A DNA stretch of 36,391 nt from Chloroflexota bacterium (GTDB lineage Bacteria > Chloroflexota > Anaerolineae > J102): assembly GCA_013151415.1 (NCBI GenBank), contig JAADII010000027.1, forward strand, positions 1 through 36,391, written 5' to 3'. Shown piece after piece: positions 24,500 to 31,998 of the stretch; the stretch's first letter is position 1; every line of letters begins with the position of its first letter. The position numbers were made by a program, and so were the translations under genes. Below the pieces are notes generated by a model. The model did not search any database. It worked only from the letters and a program-made list of their open reading frames with translations, and had not been told where the DNA came from.

Positions 24500-25553
24500 A
24501 CGCTCGACGTCGGCCCCCAAAAAAGAATATGTGCGGTTCGGGCTTTCGGATCGTATTGCACATTTCTTGGTCATGGTGTCCTTCACCATGTTGGTGATCA
24601 CTGGCATTCCACAAAAATATGTGCCCGCGAATTGGGCTGAAGTGATGGTTTTGTGGATGGGCGGCATCGAGCGCGTGCGCATTGTGCATCGCATTGCCGC
24701 ATTGGTGCTGATTGCCGCCAGCATCTATCATGTGTTGGTCGCGGGTTACAATCTCTATGTGCGTCGCGCGCCGCTTTCCATGCTGCCAAAATGGAAAGAT
24801 GTGACCGATGCGTTTGAGACTATCCAGCATTATTTGGGTTTGCGCGAGGAGCCTCCCAAATACGATCGTTATAATTTCGCCGAGAAACTGGAATATTGGG
24901 CCATGGTGTGGGGCACGCTGATCATGGCGGTTACGGGTTTCATGTTATGGAATCCCATCACCACCACCAAATTTCTTCCCGGCGAGTTTATCCCCGCGGC
25001 GTTGGCTGCGCACGGCGGCGAGGCTTTGTTGGCCTTTCTCTCCATTCTTGCCTGGCATGTGTATAACGTGCACTTGCGCACGTTCAATCGCAGCATGTTC
25101 ACGGGCAAGTTGACGCGTGAGGAGATGGAGGAGGAGCATTGGTTGGAGTTGGAGCGCATAGAGAAGGGCGAGACGCCCCCACTGATTCCCGATCCCAGAC
25201 GACGGATGATTTATATTCCTCTGGCGGTCGCATTCACACTGATTAGCCTATTTCTTCTCTATTTGTTTGTCACTTATGAAGAGACGGCCATCGCCACGGT
25301 TCCGCCTCAGCCTGTGGAAGTGGAAATATACACCCCCGCGACGCCCACGCCGACCCCGAAACCGGATTTGGTTCACATCTTTTACGAACGCAAGGTCGAG
25401 GCCAGGCCGGTCACGCATGACATTGTGGCGGAGCGGCGAGACTGCCTCTTTTGTCATGGTTTGGGTCGGCTGGATCCTTATAGTCCAATCCACGCCGAAC
25501 TCGGCCTGAACAACGCCAGCTGCCTGGATTGCCACGCGCCCGAGAAAAAGTAA
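24492..25553 (+). CDS. Cytochrome b561-like membrane protein with two C-terminal haem c motifs
   Basis: The product has 353 residues. The first 190 residues form the four-helix core of the b561 / formate dehydrogenase gamma type. Histidines in helices are visible in RIAHFLV, IVHRIA, SIYHVLV and LAWHVYNVH and would bind two haem b. After a charged loop (EEMEEEHWLELERIEKG) comes a fifth helix (IYIPLAVAFTLISLFLLYLF). A (TP)n linker follows, then two CxxCH motifs, CLFCH and CLDCH, near the end. The tail is expected on the outer side. The protein would oxidise or reduce quinone and hand electrons through its own haem c tail to the nine-haem partner. The fusion of a b-type core with a di-haem tail is not a common arrangement. 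Confidence 0.9.
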   Translation: MSERSTSAPKKEYVRFGLSDRIAHFLVMVSFTMLVITGIPQKYVPANWAEVMVLWMGGIERVRIVHRIAALVLIAASIYHVLVAGYNLYVRRAPLSMLPKWKDVTDAFETIQHYLGLREEPPKYDRYNFAEKLEYWAMVWGTLIMAVTGFMLWNPITTTKFLPGEFIPAALAAHGGEALLAFLSILAWHVYNVHLRTFNRSMFTGKLTREEMEEEHWLELERIEKGETPPLIPDPRRRMIYIPLAVAFTLISLFLLYLFVTYEETAIATVPPQPVEVEIYTPATPTPTPKPDLVHIFYERKVEARPVTHDIVAERRDCLFCHGLGRLDPYSPIHAELGLNNASCLDCHAPEKK

Positions 25554-25568
25554 AGCGTCTGGCCCTGA

Positions 25569-25598
25569 TTGCAAGAGATCATCAGACTTTTCTATACC
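25569..25598 (+). promoter_or_regulatory. Possible internal promoter before the NapC-like gene
   Basis: TTGCAA (25569-25574), an 18-base spacer and TATACC (25593-25598) resemble a weak sigma70 promoter in the 82-base gap after the cytochrome b gene. It could give the NapC-like gene extra transcription. This is a motif match only. Confidence 0.3.
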
Positions 25599-25635
25599 TT
25601 ATATATTCCCGGCTCCATTGAGGGAGATCGATGTC

Positions 25636-27231
25636 ATGATTCGAGAACTATTCATCTGGCTGCGACAACGATGGAAAGGGGTTTTTGTTGTGACGCTGAT
25701 TCTCATGGTGAGCGGCGCGGCTGTATTCACCGCGGGCGTCACGGTTTGGGAATACACCAACAGCACCGCATTTTGCGGCACCACATGTCACACCATGCCT
25801 CCCGAATATGTGGCCTACCAACAATCGCCTCATGCTCGCGTGCCTTGCGTCGATTGTCACCTGGGGCAAGAATCGGTGTTGCGAGCCATTCCTCGCAAGG
25901 CCATGGAAATACGTCATGTGGTCTACGCGCTGACCCAAGATTATGAAGTGCCGATTTATGTGCGCAGCCTGCGCCCCGCGCGTGAAACCTGCGAAAAATG
26001 CCACAATCCCGATAAGTTTTCTTATGACACCGTCAAAACCATTCGCCGCTTCGAAAACGATATGGAAAATACCGAAAAGCGTATCATCCTTAGTATGAAA
26101 ACCGGCGGCGGCAGCAAGCGCGAGGGCCTTGGCAAGGGCATCCACTGGCACATCGAGAACCAGGTGTGGTATCTTGCAACAGATAAGTTAAGACAAGAGA
26201 TTCCCTACGTGCGCCAGGTGGATCCTGAGAGCGGGGAAATGGTGGAGTATTTCGATTTAGAGTCGGACATCACACCCGAATATGTGGCGCAGCATGAAGA
26301 CCAGCTGCGTCTGATGGACTGCATCGATTGCCATAATCGGGTTTCACACCAGTTCAAGCATCCGGAGCGTTTGGTGGATGAGGCGTTGGCCAAGGGCCTT
26401 ATCGACCGTCGCATTCCCTTTATTCGCGCCTGGGCCGTGAGCATCCTCAAAGACCAGTTCGAGAGTCACGAGGAAGCCGCAGCCAAGGCCGAAAGTCTGG
26501 ACGCCTGGTATCAGCGAAATTATCCCGAGTTTTATCAAGAGAACCAGGCCCTGATCCGCGAAGCCATCGAGGAGATCAAGCAACTTTATCAAGAATCCAT
26601 TTTTCCTGAAATGGAAGTGGGTTGGGCCACGCATCCCGATAATTTGGGGCATAAGGAGTTTCCTGGCTGTTTCCGCTGCCATGATGGCAAACACACCAGC
26701 CCCCAGGGTCAGACTATTCGTCTGGAATGCAACATTTGCCACACGATTCCACGCGTCACCGGGCCGGGGCTGCCCTCGCCGGTGTTGGTGTTGGAGCCAA
26801 AGAACGAACCCGAATCTCACAAAGATAGCAACTGGCTGGCGCGCCATCGCGACGAATTCGATCAAACCTGTGTGGGCTGCCACAGCACCTACAATCGCGG
26901 GGGCGCGGACGACAGCTCGTTTTGCGCCAACAGCGCTTGTCATGGGGTTCAGTGGAAGTGGGCCGGACTGGACGCCCCCGGTTTGAGAGCGTATCTTCCC
27001 CCTCCGCCCGAGCAAGGCGAAGGCGTCGAGCTCGAACCCGAAGCGCCGCCCAGCTTTGTGCCGCGCATTCCCCATCCTCTCTCCGAAGACCGCATCGGCC
27101 AATGCCTCACCTGTCATGGTCCCGACGGTCTGAAACCGTATACGCCTTTTCACGAAGAGGAGCAGTTTCCGCTGGAAGCATGCACCGAATGCCATGAAAT
27201 GGCGCCGGTGTTGCACGAGATACCCGATTAG
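25636..27231 (+). CDS. NapC/NirT-like quinol-linked ten-haem cytochrome
   Basis: The product has 531 residues, starting MIRELFIWLRQRWKG with a membrane helix at 14-36. Then comes the NapC/NirT type opening in FCGTTCHTMPPEY. Its first haem motif is CGTTCH, with three residues between the cysteines instead of two; the methionine after it is as in NapC and NrfH. Eight CxxCH motifs follow (CVDCH, CEKCH, CIDCH, CFRCH, CNICH, CVGCH, CLTCH, CTECH) and one CxxxxCH (CANSACH), ten in total. NapC proteins have four; the C-terminal part is an extension. The start at 25636 is backed by GAGGGAG nine bases upstream; the upstream TTG at 25618 is rejected. It is the last cytochrome gene. Its role is probably a second quinol:cytochrome electron path. 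Confidence 0.9.
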   Translation: MIRELFIWLRQRWKGVFVVTLILMVSGAAVFTAGVTVWEYTNSTAFCGTTCHTMPPEYVAYQQSPHARVPCVDCHLGQESVLRAIPRKAMEIRHVVYALTQDYEVPIYVRSLRPARETCEKCHNPDKFSYDTVKTIRRFENDMENTEKRIILSMKTGGGSKREGLGKGIHWHIENQVWYLATDKLRQEIPYVRQVDPESGEMVEYFDLESDITPEYVAQHEDQLRLMDCIDCHNRVSHQFKHPERLVDEALAKGLIDRRIPFIRAWAVSILKDQFESHEEAAAKAESLDAWYQRNYPEFYQENQALIREAIEEIKQLYQESIFPEMEVGWATHPDNLGHKEFPGCFRCHDGKHTSPQGQTIRLECNICHTIPRVTGPGLPSPVLVLEPKNEPESHKDSNWLARHRDEFDQTCVGCHSTYNRGGADDSSFCANSACHGVQWKWAGLDAPGLRAYLPPPPEQGEGVELEPEAPPSFVPRIPHPLSEDRIGQCLTCHGPDGLKPYTPFHEEEQFPLEACTECHEMAPVLHEIPD

Positions 27232-27270
27232 AAAAGCAAATTCCTCTTCGTTTTTTGCTCAAGCAATTGC
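27232..27270. terminator. Weak bidirectional terminator between convergent genes
   Basis: In this short gap AGCAAA (27235-27240) and TTTGCT (27254-27259) can pair around a small loop, with a T6 run at 27251-27256. The palindrome AGCAATTGCT follows at 27262-27271. Either could end transcription from the left or the right. No stronger signal is seen. Confidence 0.35.
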
Positions 27271-28242
27271 TTAGCGTGAAAATTCGAGCTCGGTGCGGAC
27301 GGTCTTGAGCAAAGATTCCGCGCGCAGTTCGGGCAGATTGTAGCAGGGGCCGCCCAACGCGTCGGCCAATTGCTGAGCCAGACCGCGATCGAAGGCATGA
27401 TGCTCCATGTTGATGGTCACGGTGCGGATCTTGGCCTGCTTGAAGAGATCGGCCATGCGCAACGCCTCTTCTTGCGCGGGCATGCCTGTCATGCTCACGT
27501 TTCCCGCGCCATCTGTGAGAAGGATCATCAACGGGCGCGTTTCTGGGTCGCGGCGTCGCGCGGCCATGATCACATTATAGGCTGTGAGCAGGCCGGAGGA
27601 TAAGGGCGTCTTGCCGCCCACAGGCACGTTGACCAGAGCTTTCTGGGCCAGCTCCACACTGTTGGTGGGCGGCAGCGCGACCCGCGCCCGATCCTTTTGA
27701 AACACCACCATGCCCACCTGATCTCGGCGTTGATACGCATCCACCAGCAAAGACATGATCGCGCCTTTGGTGGCCTCCATGCGTTCGGCCGCGGCCATAG
27801 ACCAGGATGCATCCACCACAAAGAGGATGAGATTGGACGCTCGACGCACCCGCACTTTGCGCTGCAAATCTTGCCGCTCCACCGCGAAGGCCACATCGTC
27901 GCGACGACGATGAATCTGTTGTAGGGCCGCCTGACGGAAGGTCGCGTCGAAAGCGATGTCGTCGAGGCGGTCGCGCGCGGGCCGGGCGCGAATGTAACGC
28001 CCTCGTTTGCGTTCGGTGCGCGTGGACGAGCGTCGGCCGCCCTTGGCGCGCGTCAGCTTGTCCAGCGGCGTATCCAATCGCTTGGTCTTGAAAGTGTCGC
28101 CCACATCCACCAACCGGTGGGGCGCGTGTTTGTCGCCGGCCGTGGTTCCATCGGTGGGCGACTGTTGTTGGCTTTGTCCGGGCGGCCCCGCACTTTCGTC
28201 TGCGGCCGCGTCGTCGCCTTCTAGTTCATCCTGTTTTTTTTT
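27271..28242 (-). CDS. ChlD-type half (VWA domain) of a chelatase, read by frameshift
   Basis: This frame runs from the A9 tract down to the stop at 27271. It opens with a hydrophilic linker (QDELEGDDAAADE, then Q/P-rich), then VGDTFKTKRLD and the basic TRTERKRGRYIRARPA segment of ChlD proteins. A VWA domain follows with the MIDAS motif DASWS (DxSxS) and LLTDGAGN. The only in-frame start, TTG at 28113, has no ribosome site and lies within the linker, so an independent protein is unlikely. It would be made as a fusion to the ChlI half by a -1 shift at 28233-28239. ChlD holds the ATPase ring and contacts the large chelatase subunit (CobN or BchH/ChlH), not present here. Cobalt is more likely than magnesium, by the ChlI zinc motif and context. 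Confidence 0.75.
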   Translation of the reverse strand, partial: KKKQDELEGDDAAADESAGPPGQSQQQSPTDGTTAGDKHAPHRLVDVGDTFKTKRLDTPLDKLTRAKGGRRSSTRTERKRGRYIRARPARDRLDDIAFDATFRQAALQQIHRRRDDVAFAVERQDLQRKVRVRRASNLILFVVDASWSMAAAERMEATKGAIMSLLVDAYQRRDQVGMVVFQKDRARVALPPTNSVELAQKALVNVPVGGKTPLSSGLLTAYNVIMAARRRDPETRPLMILLTDGAGNVSMTGMPAQEEALRMADLFKQAKIRTVTINMEHHAFDRGLAQQLADALGGPCYNLPELRAESLLKTVRTELEFSR

Positions 28243-29321
28243 ACGTCGTCGGCCGCGGCCGCTTCGGCCCGCATGGCTTGCTCGGCGTCGGCCTGTTGTC
28301 TGGCCTCCTCCATGCGCTGCTGAAGTTGTTCGGGTTGCAGGCTGGCGTCCTGGAAGGGCTGACGTTTAAGACGATGGGGCAGCGCCAGCTCCGCACCGAT
28401 CATAATGTCGCGTTCGGTCACCTCCAACCGTCCTTCGAACGCGGCGTTGGCCTGCGCGGTCTTGAGGATCACGATATCGGCGCGATGGCCATCGACATTG
28501 AACGAAGCCGTAAGATGGGCGATGAGATAGATGTCGCGATCCGTATAACGCACCATCGGCAATCGGTAACGCGCCTGCTCGATCTCCTCAGACAAACGCT
28601 GCTCCTGTTCGGCCCATTGCGCGTAGAAGCCTTCGGGGTCTTGGTCGTAGGCCAGGCGGCGTCGCACGATCTCGACGCGAGCGTTGGCGTCGAGAATGCC
28701 TTCGATGTCCACCGCATGCGCGAAGCGATCTAGCAATTGCGGTCGCAGATCACCCTCTTCAGGATTCATGGTTCCCACCAGAATAAAATTGGCTGGGTGC
28801 TGGAAGCTGATCCCTTCGCGCTCCACCACATTCACGCCCATGGCCGCAGAATCTAACAATAGATCCACCACATGGTCGTCCAGCAAGTTCACTTCGTCTA
28901 CATAGAGCAACCCGCGGTTGGCCGCGGCCAGCACGCCGGGTTCGAAATGGCGTTCGCCCTTTTTGATGGCTTTTTCGATATCCAACGTGCCCACGACGCG
29001 GTCTTCGGTCGCGCTGACAGGCAGATCCACAAAACGAATGCGGCGTTTGGCTGTGGGCAACGCGCCCTCGCGTTGCAAACGCTCTTGACAATTGGTGCAC
29101 AAGAAAGCCGGTTGGTTGGGATCACAGCCGAATTCGCAGCTCTCCACCACCTCGATTTCGGGCAAGAGCGCGGCCAGGCCGCGGGCCGTGGTCGATTTGG
29201 CGGTGCCGCGCTCCCCGCGGATGAGCACGCCGCCGATCTGCGGATTGATGGCGTTGAGGATCAACGCCCGCTTCATGCGTTCCTGGCCGACAATGGCCGT
29301 AAAAGGATAGACGGTTGGCAT
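28221..29321 (-). CDS. ChlI-type AAA+ ATPase half of a metal chelatase
   Basis: The product has 366 residues from the ATG at 29321 (start MPTVYPFTAIVGQERMK). Walker A is GERGTAKST (residues 36-44). The insert CEFGCDPNQPAFLCTNC has four cysteines of the kind found in ChlI-ChlD fusion proteins linked to cobaltochelatase. The Walker B region is LLYVDEVNLLDDHVVD, and the sensor segment is ILVGTMNPEEGDLRPQLLDRFA. The frame stops with TAG at 28221-28223, five codons after a run of nine A. Stopping here would release a ChlI-like ATPase; a -1 shift would produce the ChlI-ChlD fusion of about 680 residues. The start has no clear ribosome site; the TTG at 29336 is a poorer choice. Confidence 0.85.
   Translation of the reverse strand: MPTVYPFTAIVGQERMKRALILNAINPQIGGVLIRGERGTAKSTTARGLAALLPEIEVVESCEFGCDPNQPAFLCTNCQERLQREGALPTAKRRIRFVDLPVSATEDRVVGTLDIEKAIKKGERHFEPGVLAAANRGLLYVDEVNLLDDHVVDLLLDSAAMGVNVVEREGISFQHPANFILVGTMNPEEGDLRPQLLDRFAHAVDIEGILDANARVEIVRRRLAYDQDPEGFYAQWAEQEQRLSEEIEQARYRLPMVRYTDRDIYLIAHLTASFNVDGHRADIVILKTAQANAAFEGRLEVTERDIMIGAELALPHRLKRQPFQDASLQPEQLQQRMEEARQQADAEQAMRAEAAAADDVKKNRMN
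28233..28239 (-). promoter_or_regulatory. Slippery heptamer A_AAA_AAC in chlI/chlD
   Basis: The mRNA reads GTA-AAA-AAA-AAC in the ChlI frame, with nine A in a row (28234-28242). The end of it, A_AAA_AAC, is a classic -1 slippery heptamer. After the slip, reading continues CAG-GAT-GAA-CTA into the ChlD half; without it the ribosome meets TAG four codons later. A GC-rich stem can form about 23 bases downstream (GCGGCC with GGCCGC around positions 28209 and 28187). A run of nine A can also provoke slippage of RNA polymerase. Confidence 0.6.
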
Positions 29322-29676
29322 AAGATGTGGTAACAATCGTGAATTTTGTTATGAAAATGGCGTTCGAGACGCAAATCCTAAGGCCGGTTGGTGAGAGGGC
29401 GGCCATTGAGACGACGAATGATAGAACAAATAGTCGCTTGATCGATGCAAGCGCTTTTCGTTGACCATGACTTCGACCACGCAATTATAACAACCCCGCG
29501 GCCGAAGAGGCCAATCGAGAGTGGGCGTTGGCTGGGTTACCCATTCTTGACGATTTGGTGTAGAATTCACCCTCGTTCGTTTTCACCCAAGTTTTTCATC
29601 TCTCAAGTCGCGCAAATGGATGGCGCGAGAGCGCCGTTCTCGTCATCGCATCACCGATCATTCTGTTCGTTTTTCT
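29322..29676. other. Divergent spacer between chelatase and antiporter genes
   Basis: This 355-base spacer carries no coding frame that I can support. Possible -10 elements for the right-hand gene are TATAAC near 29485 and TAGAAT near 29563, neither with a good -35 box. No ribosome site is seen for either flanking gene and no clear palindrome stands out. Confidence 0.35.
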
Positions 29677-31647
29677 ATGCAACTCATTCTTCAATTTCTG
29701 ACTCCTCTGTTCATCTTCACCCTCATTGCGCTGGCGGCAAAGGATATCGGCGCCTGGTTCCGTCGTTTTGGTCTTCCTCTTATCACTGGATTTCTTTTCG
29801 TGGGCATTTTGGTGGGGCCGTATGTGTTGGGCATTTTCGAGGAAACCACAGCCGAACGTTTACGCTTCATCGACGCCATCGCCCTAGCCTTCATCGCTTT
29901 TGCCGCCGGAAGCGAGCTGCACCTGGAGCAACTACGCGGAAGTTGGCGTCCGATCATCTTCATTATCGTTGGCCAGGTTGTTGGCATCTATATTTTGGGT
30001 GTGTTGGGTTACGTGTGGTTGGCTCCTTATATCCCATTTATGCAATCTCTGCCGCGCGCCGATGTGATCGCGATCGCGGTTTTGGGCGCCACGATCATGA
30101 TTGCTCGTTCGCCGGCCACGGCTTACGCGGTGATTAAAGAATTGCGCGCTCGCGGCCCTTTCACCCGCCTGAGTTTTGGCGTCACCGTACTCAAGGATAG
30201 CGTCATCATTTTTCTCTTCGCGGTGAGCATGTCTTTTGCTTTCGCACTCACCGAGGGAGAGGCGTTGGACACTTCGTTGGCGCTTGTGGTTGGCTTCGAT
30301 GTCTTGCTGGACATTGCTTTTGGTTTGGTGGTGGGCCTTCTACTGCGAGGCAGTCTGGCGCTGAAGGTCTCTTCACGATACAAGATTTTCCTCACTCTGG
30401 TGCTTGGCGCAAGCGTCTTCTTTCTTTCTGATTTATTGTCGGAAGTGCATTTGCCTTTTCTTTCGGTATCGTTTTTCTCCGAGCCGTTGCTCATTTGTTT
30501 GGTGGCTGGCTTCTACATAGCCAATTTCACCGAGTATAGCCTCCAATTTCAAGAAATCGTAGAGAAAGCCGCGCCCCCGATCTTTCTCTTTTTCTTTGTT
30601 CTGGTGGGCGTCAATATGGATCTGACGGTCTTGGCCGCGGCCTGGGTGGTGATCCTCATTTTATGGGCTGTGCGGCTTGCGGGCGTCATTGTGGGCACGG
30701 TGGTCGGAGGGATCGCGGCCGGACTGCCGCGCCAACATAACGCCTTCATGTGGATGGCTTTTATCACACAAGCCGGAGTGAGCATTGGCCTGGCGCAAGA
30801 GGTGGCCGATGAATTCAGCGTCTGGGGCGAGGGTTTCGCCACCCTGATCATCGCGGTCATTGTCATCAACCTGCTCATCGGCCCTCCATTCTTCAAATGG
30901 GCGCTAAACTTGGCGGGCGAAGCGCACCCGCCAGCCGAGCCGCCCGAATTCGATGGTGAACGCGACGCGCTCATCTTTGGCGTGGGGCCGGGCGCCAGAG
31001 CATTGGCCCGACAATTGAAACAGCATCAATGGAATGCTCTGCTGGTGGGGTTGCGCGGCCGCGACGAAAACACCCAGTTCGAGGCGGCGGATTGCGAGTT
31101 TCGTTTTGTGGAGGCTTTTTCACCGCAGGCATTGCAAACGCTTCAACCTGATCGAGCGGATGCCATTGTGGTGATGTTGCCCACCGACGAGGAGAACTAT
31201 CGCATTTGTGAATGGGTCTACGAGCAGGTGGGAACGCCCAATGTCGTGGTCTCGTTGCGCGATCCGGCCAACGCGCCTCGTTTTCAAGAACTAGATTGCG
31301 CGATCGTAGAGCCAACCACGGCCCAAGTCAGCCTCATCGAGGCCTATGTGCGTTCGCCCACGGCCGTGTCGCTGTTGCTGGGCCGCGAAGGACAACAAGA
31401 AGTGGCCGAGCTGGTGTTGCGCGACGAAAGTTTCGATGGCGTGGCCATTCGGGATCTTCCCCTTCCCACCGATGTGCTCATCCTTTCGGTGCGTCGCGGT
31501 CGCGAAACGCTGATTACTCATGGCCACACTCGATTGCGCCTTGGCGACCGCGTCTCTGTGCTCGGCTCGCCGGAGAGCATCGAAGAGGTGGAGCTCCGCT
31601 TCTCTGGCGTGCACTTGCCGCCCCATATGGTGAAGATTAACATATAA
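29677..31647 (+). CDS. CPA2 family cation/proton antiporter with TrkA-N/TrkA-C domains
   Basis: The product has 656 residues from ATG 29677. About twelve hydrophobic helices fill residues 5-405; they include the GFLFVGILVGPYVLG and GSELHLEQLRGSW segments of the CPA2 (KefB/RosB-like) exchangers. A TrkA-N (RCK) nucleotide-binding domain begins at DALIFGVGPGARALA (GxGxxA type, near 430). A TrkA-C domain closes the chain (VAELVLRDESFDGVAIRDLPLPTDV, in outline 575-645). The protein would exchange K+ or Na+ for protons and be gated by nucleotide bound to the RCK domain. A longer frame from ATG 29620 adds 19 basic residues; neither start has a ribosome site. It stands alone, divergent from the chelatase gene and not clearly tied to the redox genes. 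Confidence 0.88.
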   Translation: MQLILQFLTPLFIFTLIALAAKDIGAWFRRFGLPLITGFLFVGILVGPYVLGIFEETTAERLRFIDAIALAFIAFAAGSELHLEQLRGSWRPIIFIIVGQVVGIYILGVLGYVWLAPYIPFMQSLPRADVIAIAVLGATIMIARSPATAYAVIKELRARGPFTRLSFGVTVLKDSVIIFLFAVSMSFAFALTEGEALDTSLALVVGFDVLLDIAFGLVVGLLLRGSLALKVSSRYKIFLTLVLGASVFFLSDLLSEVHLPFLSVSFFSEPLLICLVAGFYIANFTEYSLQFQEIVEKAAPPIFLFFFVLVGVNMDLTVLAAAWVVILILWAVRLAGVIVGTVVGGIAAGLPRQHNAFMWMAFITQAGVSIGLAQEVADEFSVWGEGFATLIIAVIVINLLIGPPFFKWALNLAGEAHPPAEPPEFDGERDALIFGVGPGARALARQLKQHQWNALLVGLRGRDENTQFEAADCEFRFVEAFSPQALQTLQPDRADAIVVMLPTDEENYRICEWVYEQVGTPNVVVSLRDPANAPRFQELDCAIVEPTTAQVSLIEAYVRSPTAVSLLLGREGQQEVAELVLRDESFDGVAIRDLPLPTDVLILSVRRGRETLITHGHTRLRLGDRVSVLGSPESIEEVELRFSGVHLPPHMVKINI

Positions 31648-31652
31648 AGTAG

Positions 31653-31952
31653 AAGCGTTGCAATGATTGGCGGCCATCAGCGCCTGGCAGGCGACGGAGT
31701 TGCAAGTGGACGACTGTCCCTGCGATTGCGATTATTCCAACTGGTCAGGTGCGTTTTGGCTCCTACGCGGCCAATGTAATTCGCGATGGCCGTCTGATGA
31801 AGCAAGGCTCCTTCATCACCCGGTCGCCCGACGAGATACGCGTGGGCCAGATTCAGTGCACCGACGGGGACGGCGTCTCGCTCACCATTCACTGGGAGGA
31901 TGCGGCCGCAGATCCGGGCTGGTGCAAGCTCGATTGGGCGGAAAGCGCTTGA
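31653..31952 (+). other. Doubtful small ORF in the spacer after the antiporter gene
   Basis: The frame is open from 31653 to the stop at 31950-31952. A GTG at 31749 would give 67 residues (start MRFGSYAANVIRDGRL, end PGWCKLDWAESA) of balanced composition that looks like real protein. Upstream of 31749 the frame is basic and unconvincing, while a neighbouring frame from 31667 reads plausibly (WQATELQVDDCPCDCDYSNW). The two together suggest a small gene with a one-base frameshift near 31740, or a decayed fragment. No family was recognised. The remaining spacer up to 31998 shows nothing else. Confidence 0.3.
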
Positions 31953-31998
31953 GCCTGCGTCGCTTGATGATGGATGACCATTGAGTTAGTGGCCGCTT

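Noticed and set aside
27271-28113. Independent ChlD protein starting with TTG at 28113
   Set aside because: There is no ribosome site, the start cuts the linker, and the frame continues upstream to the A9 slip site.
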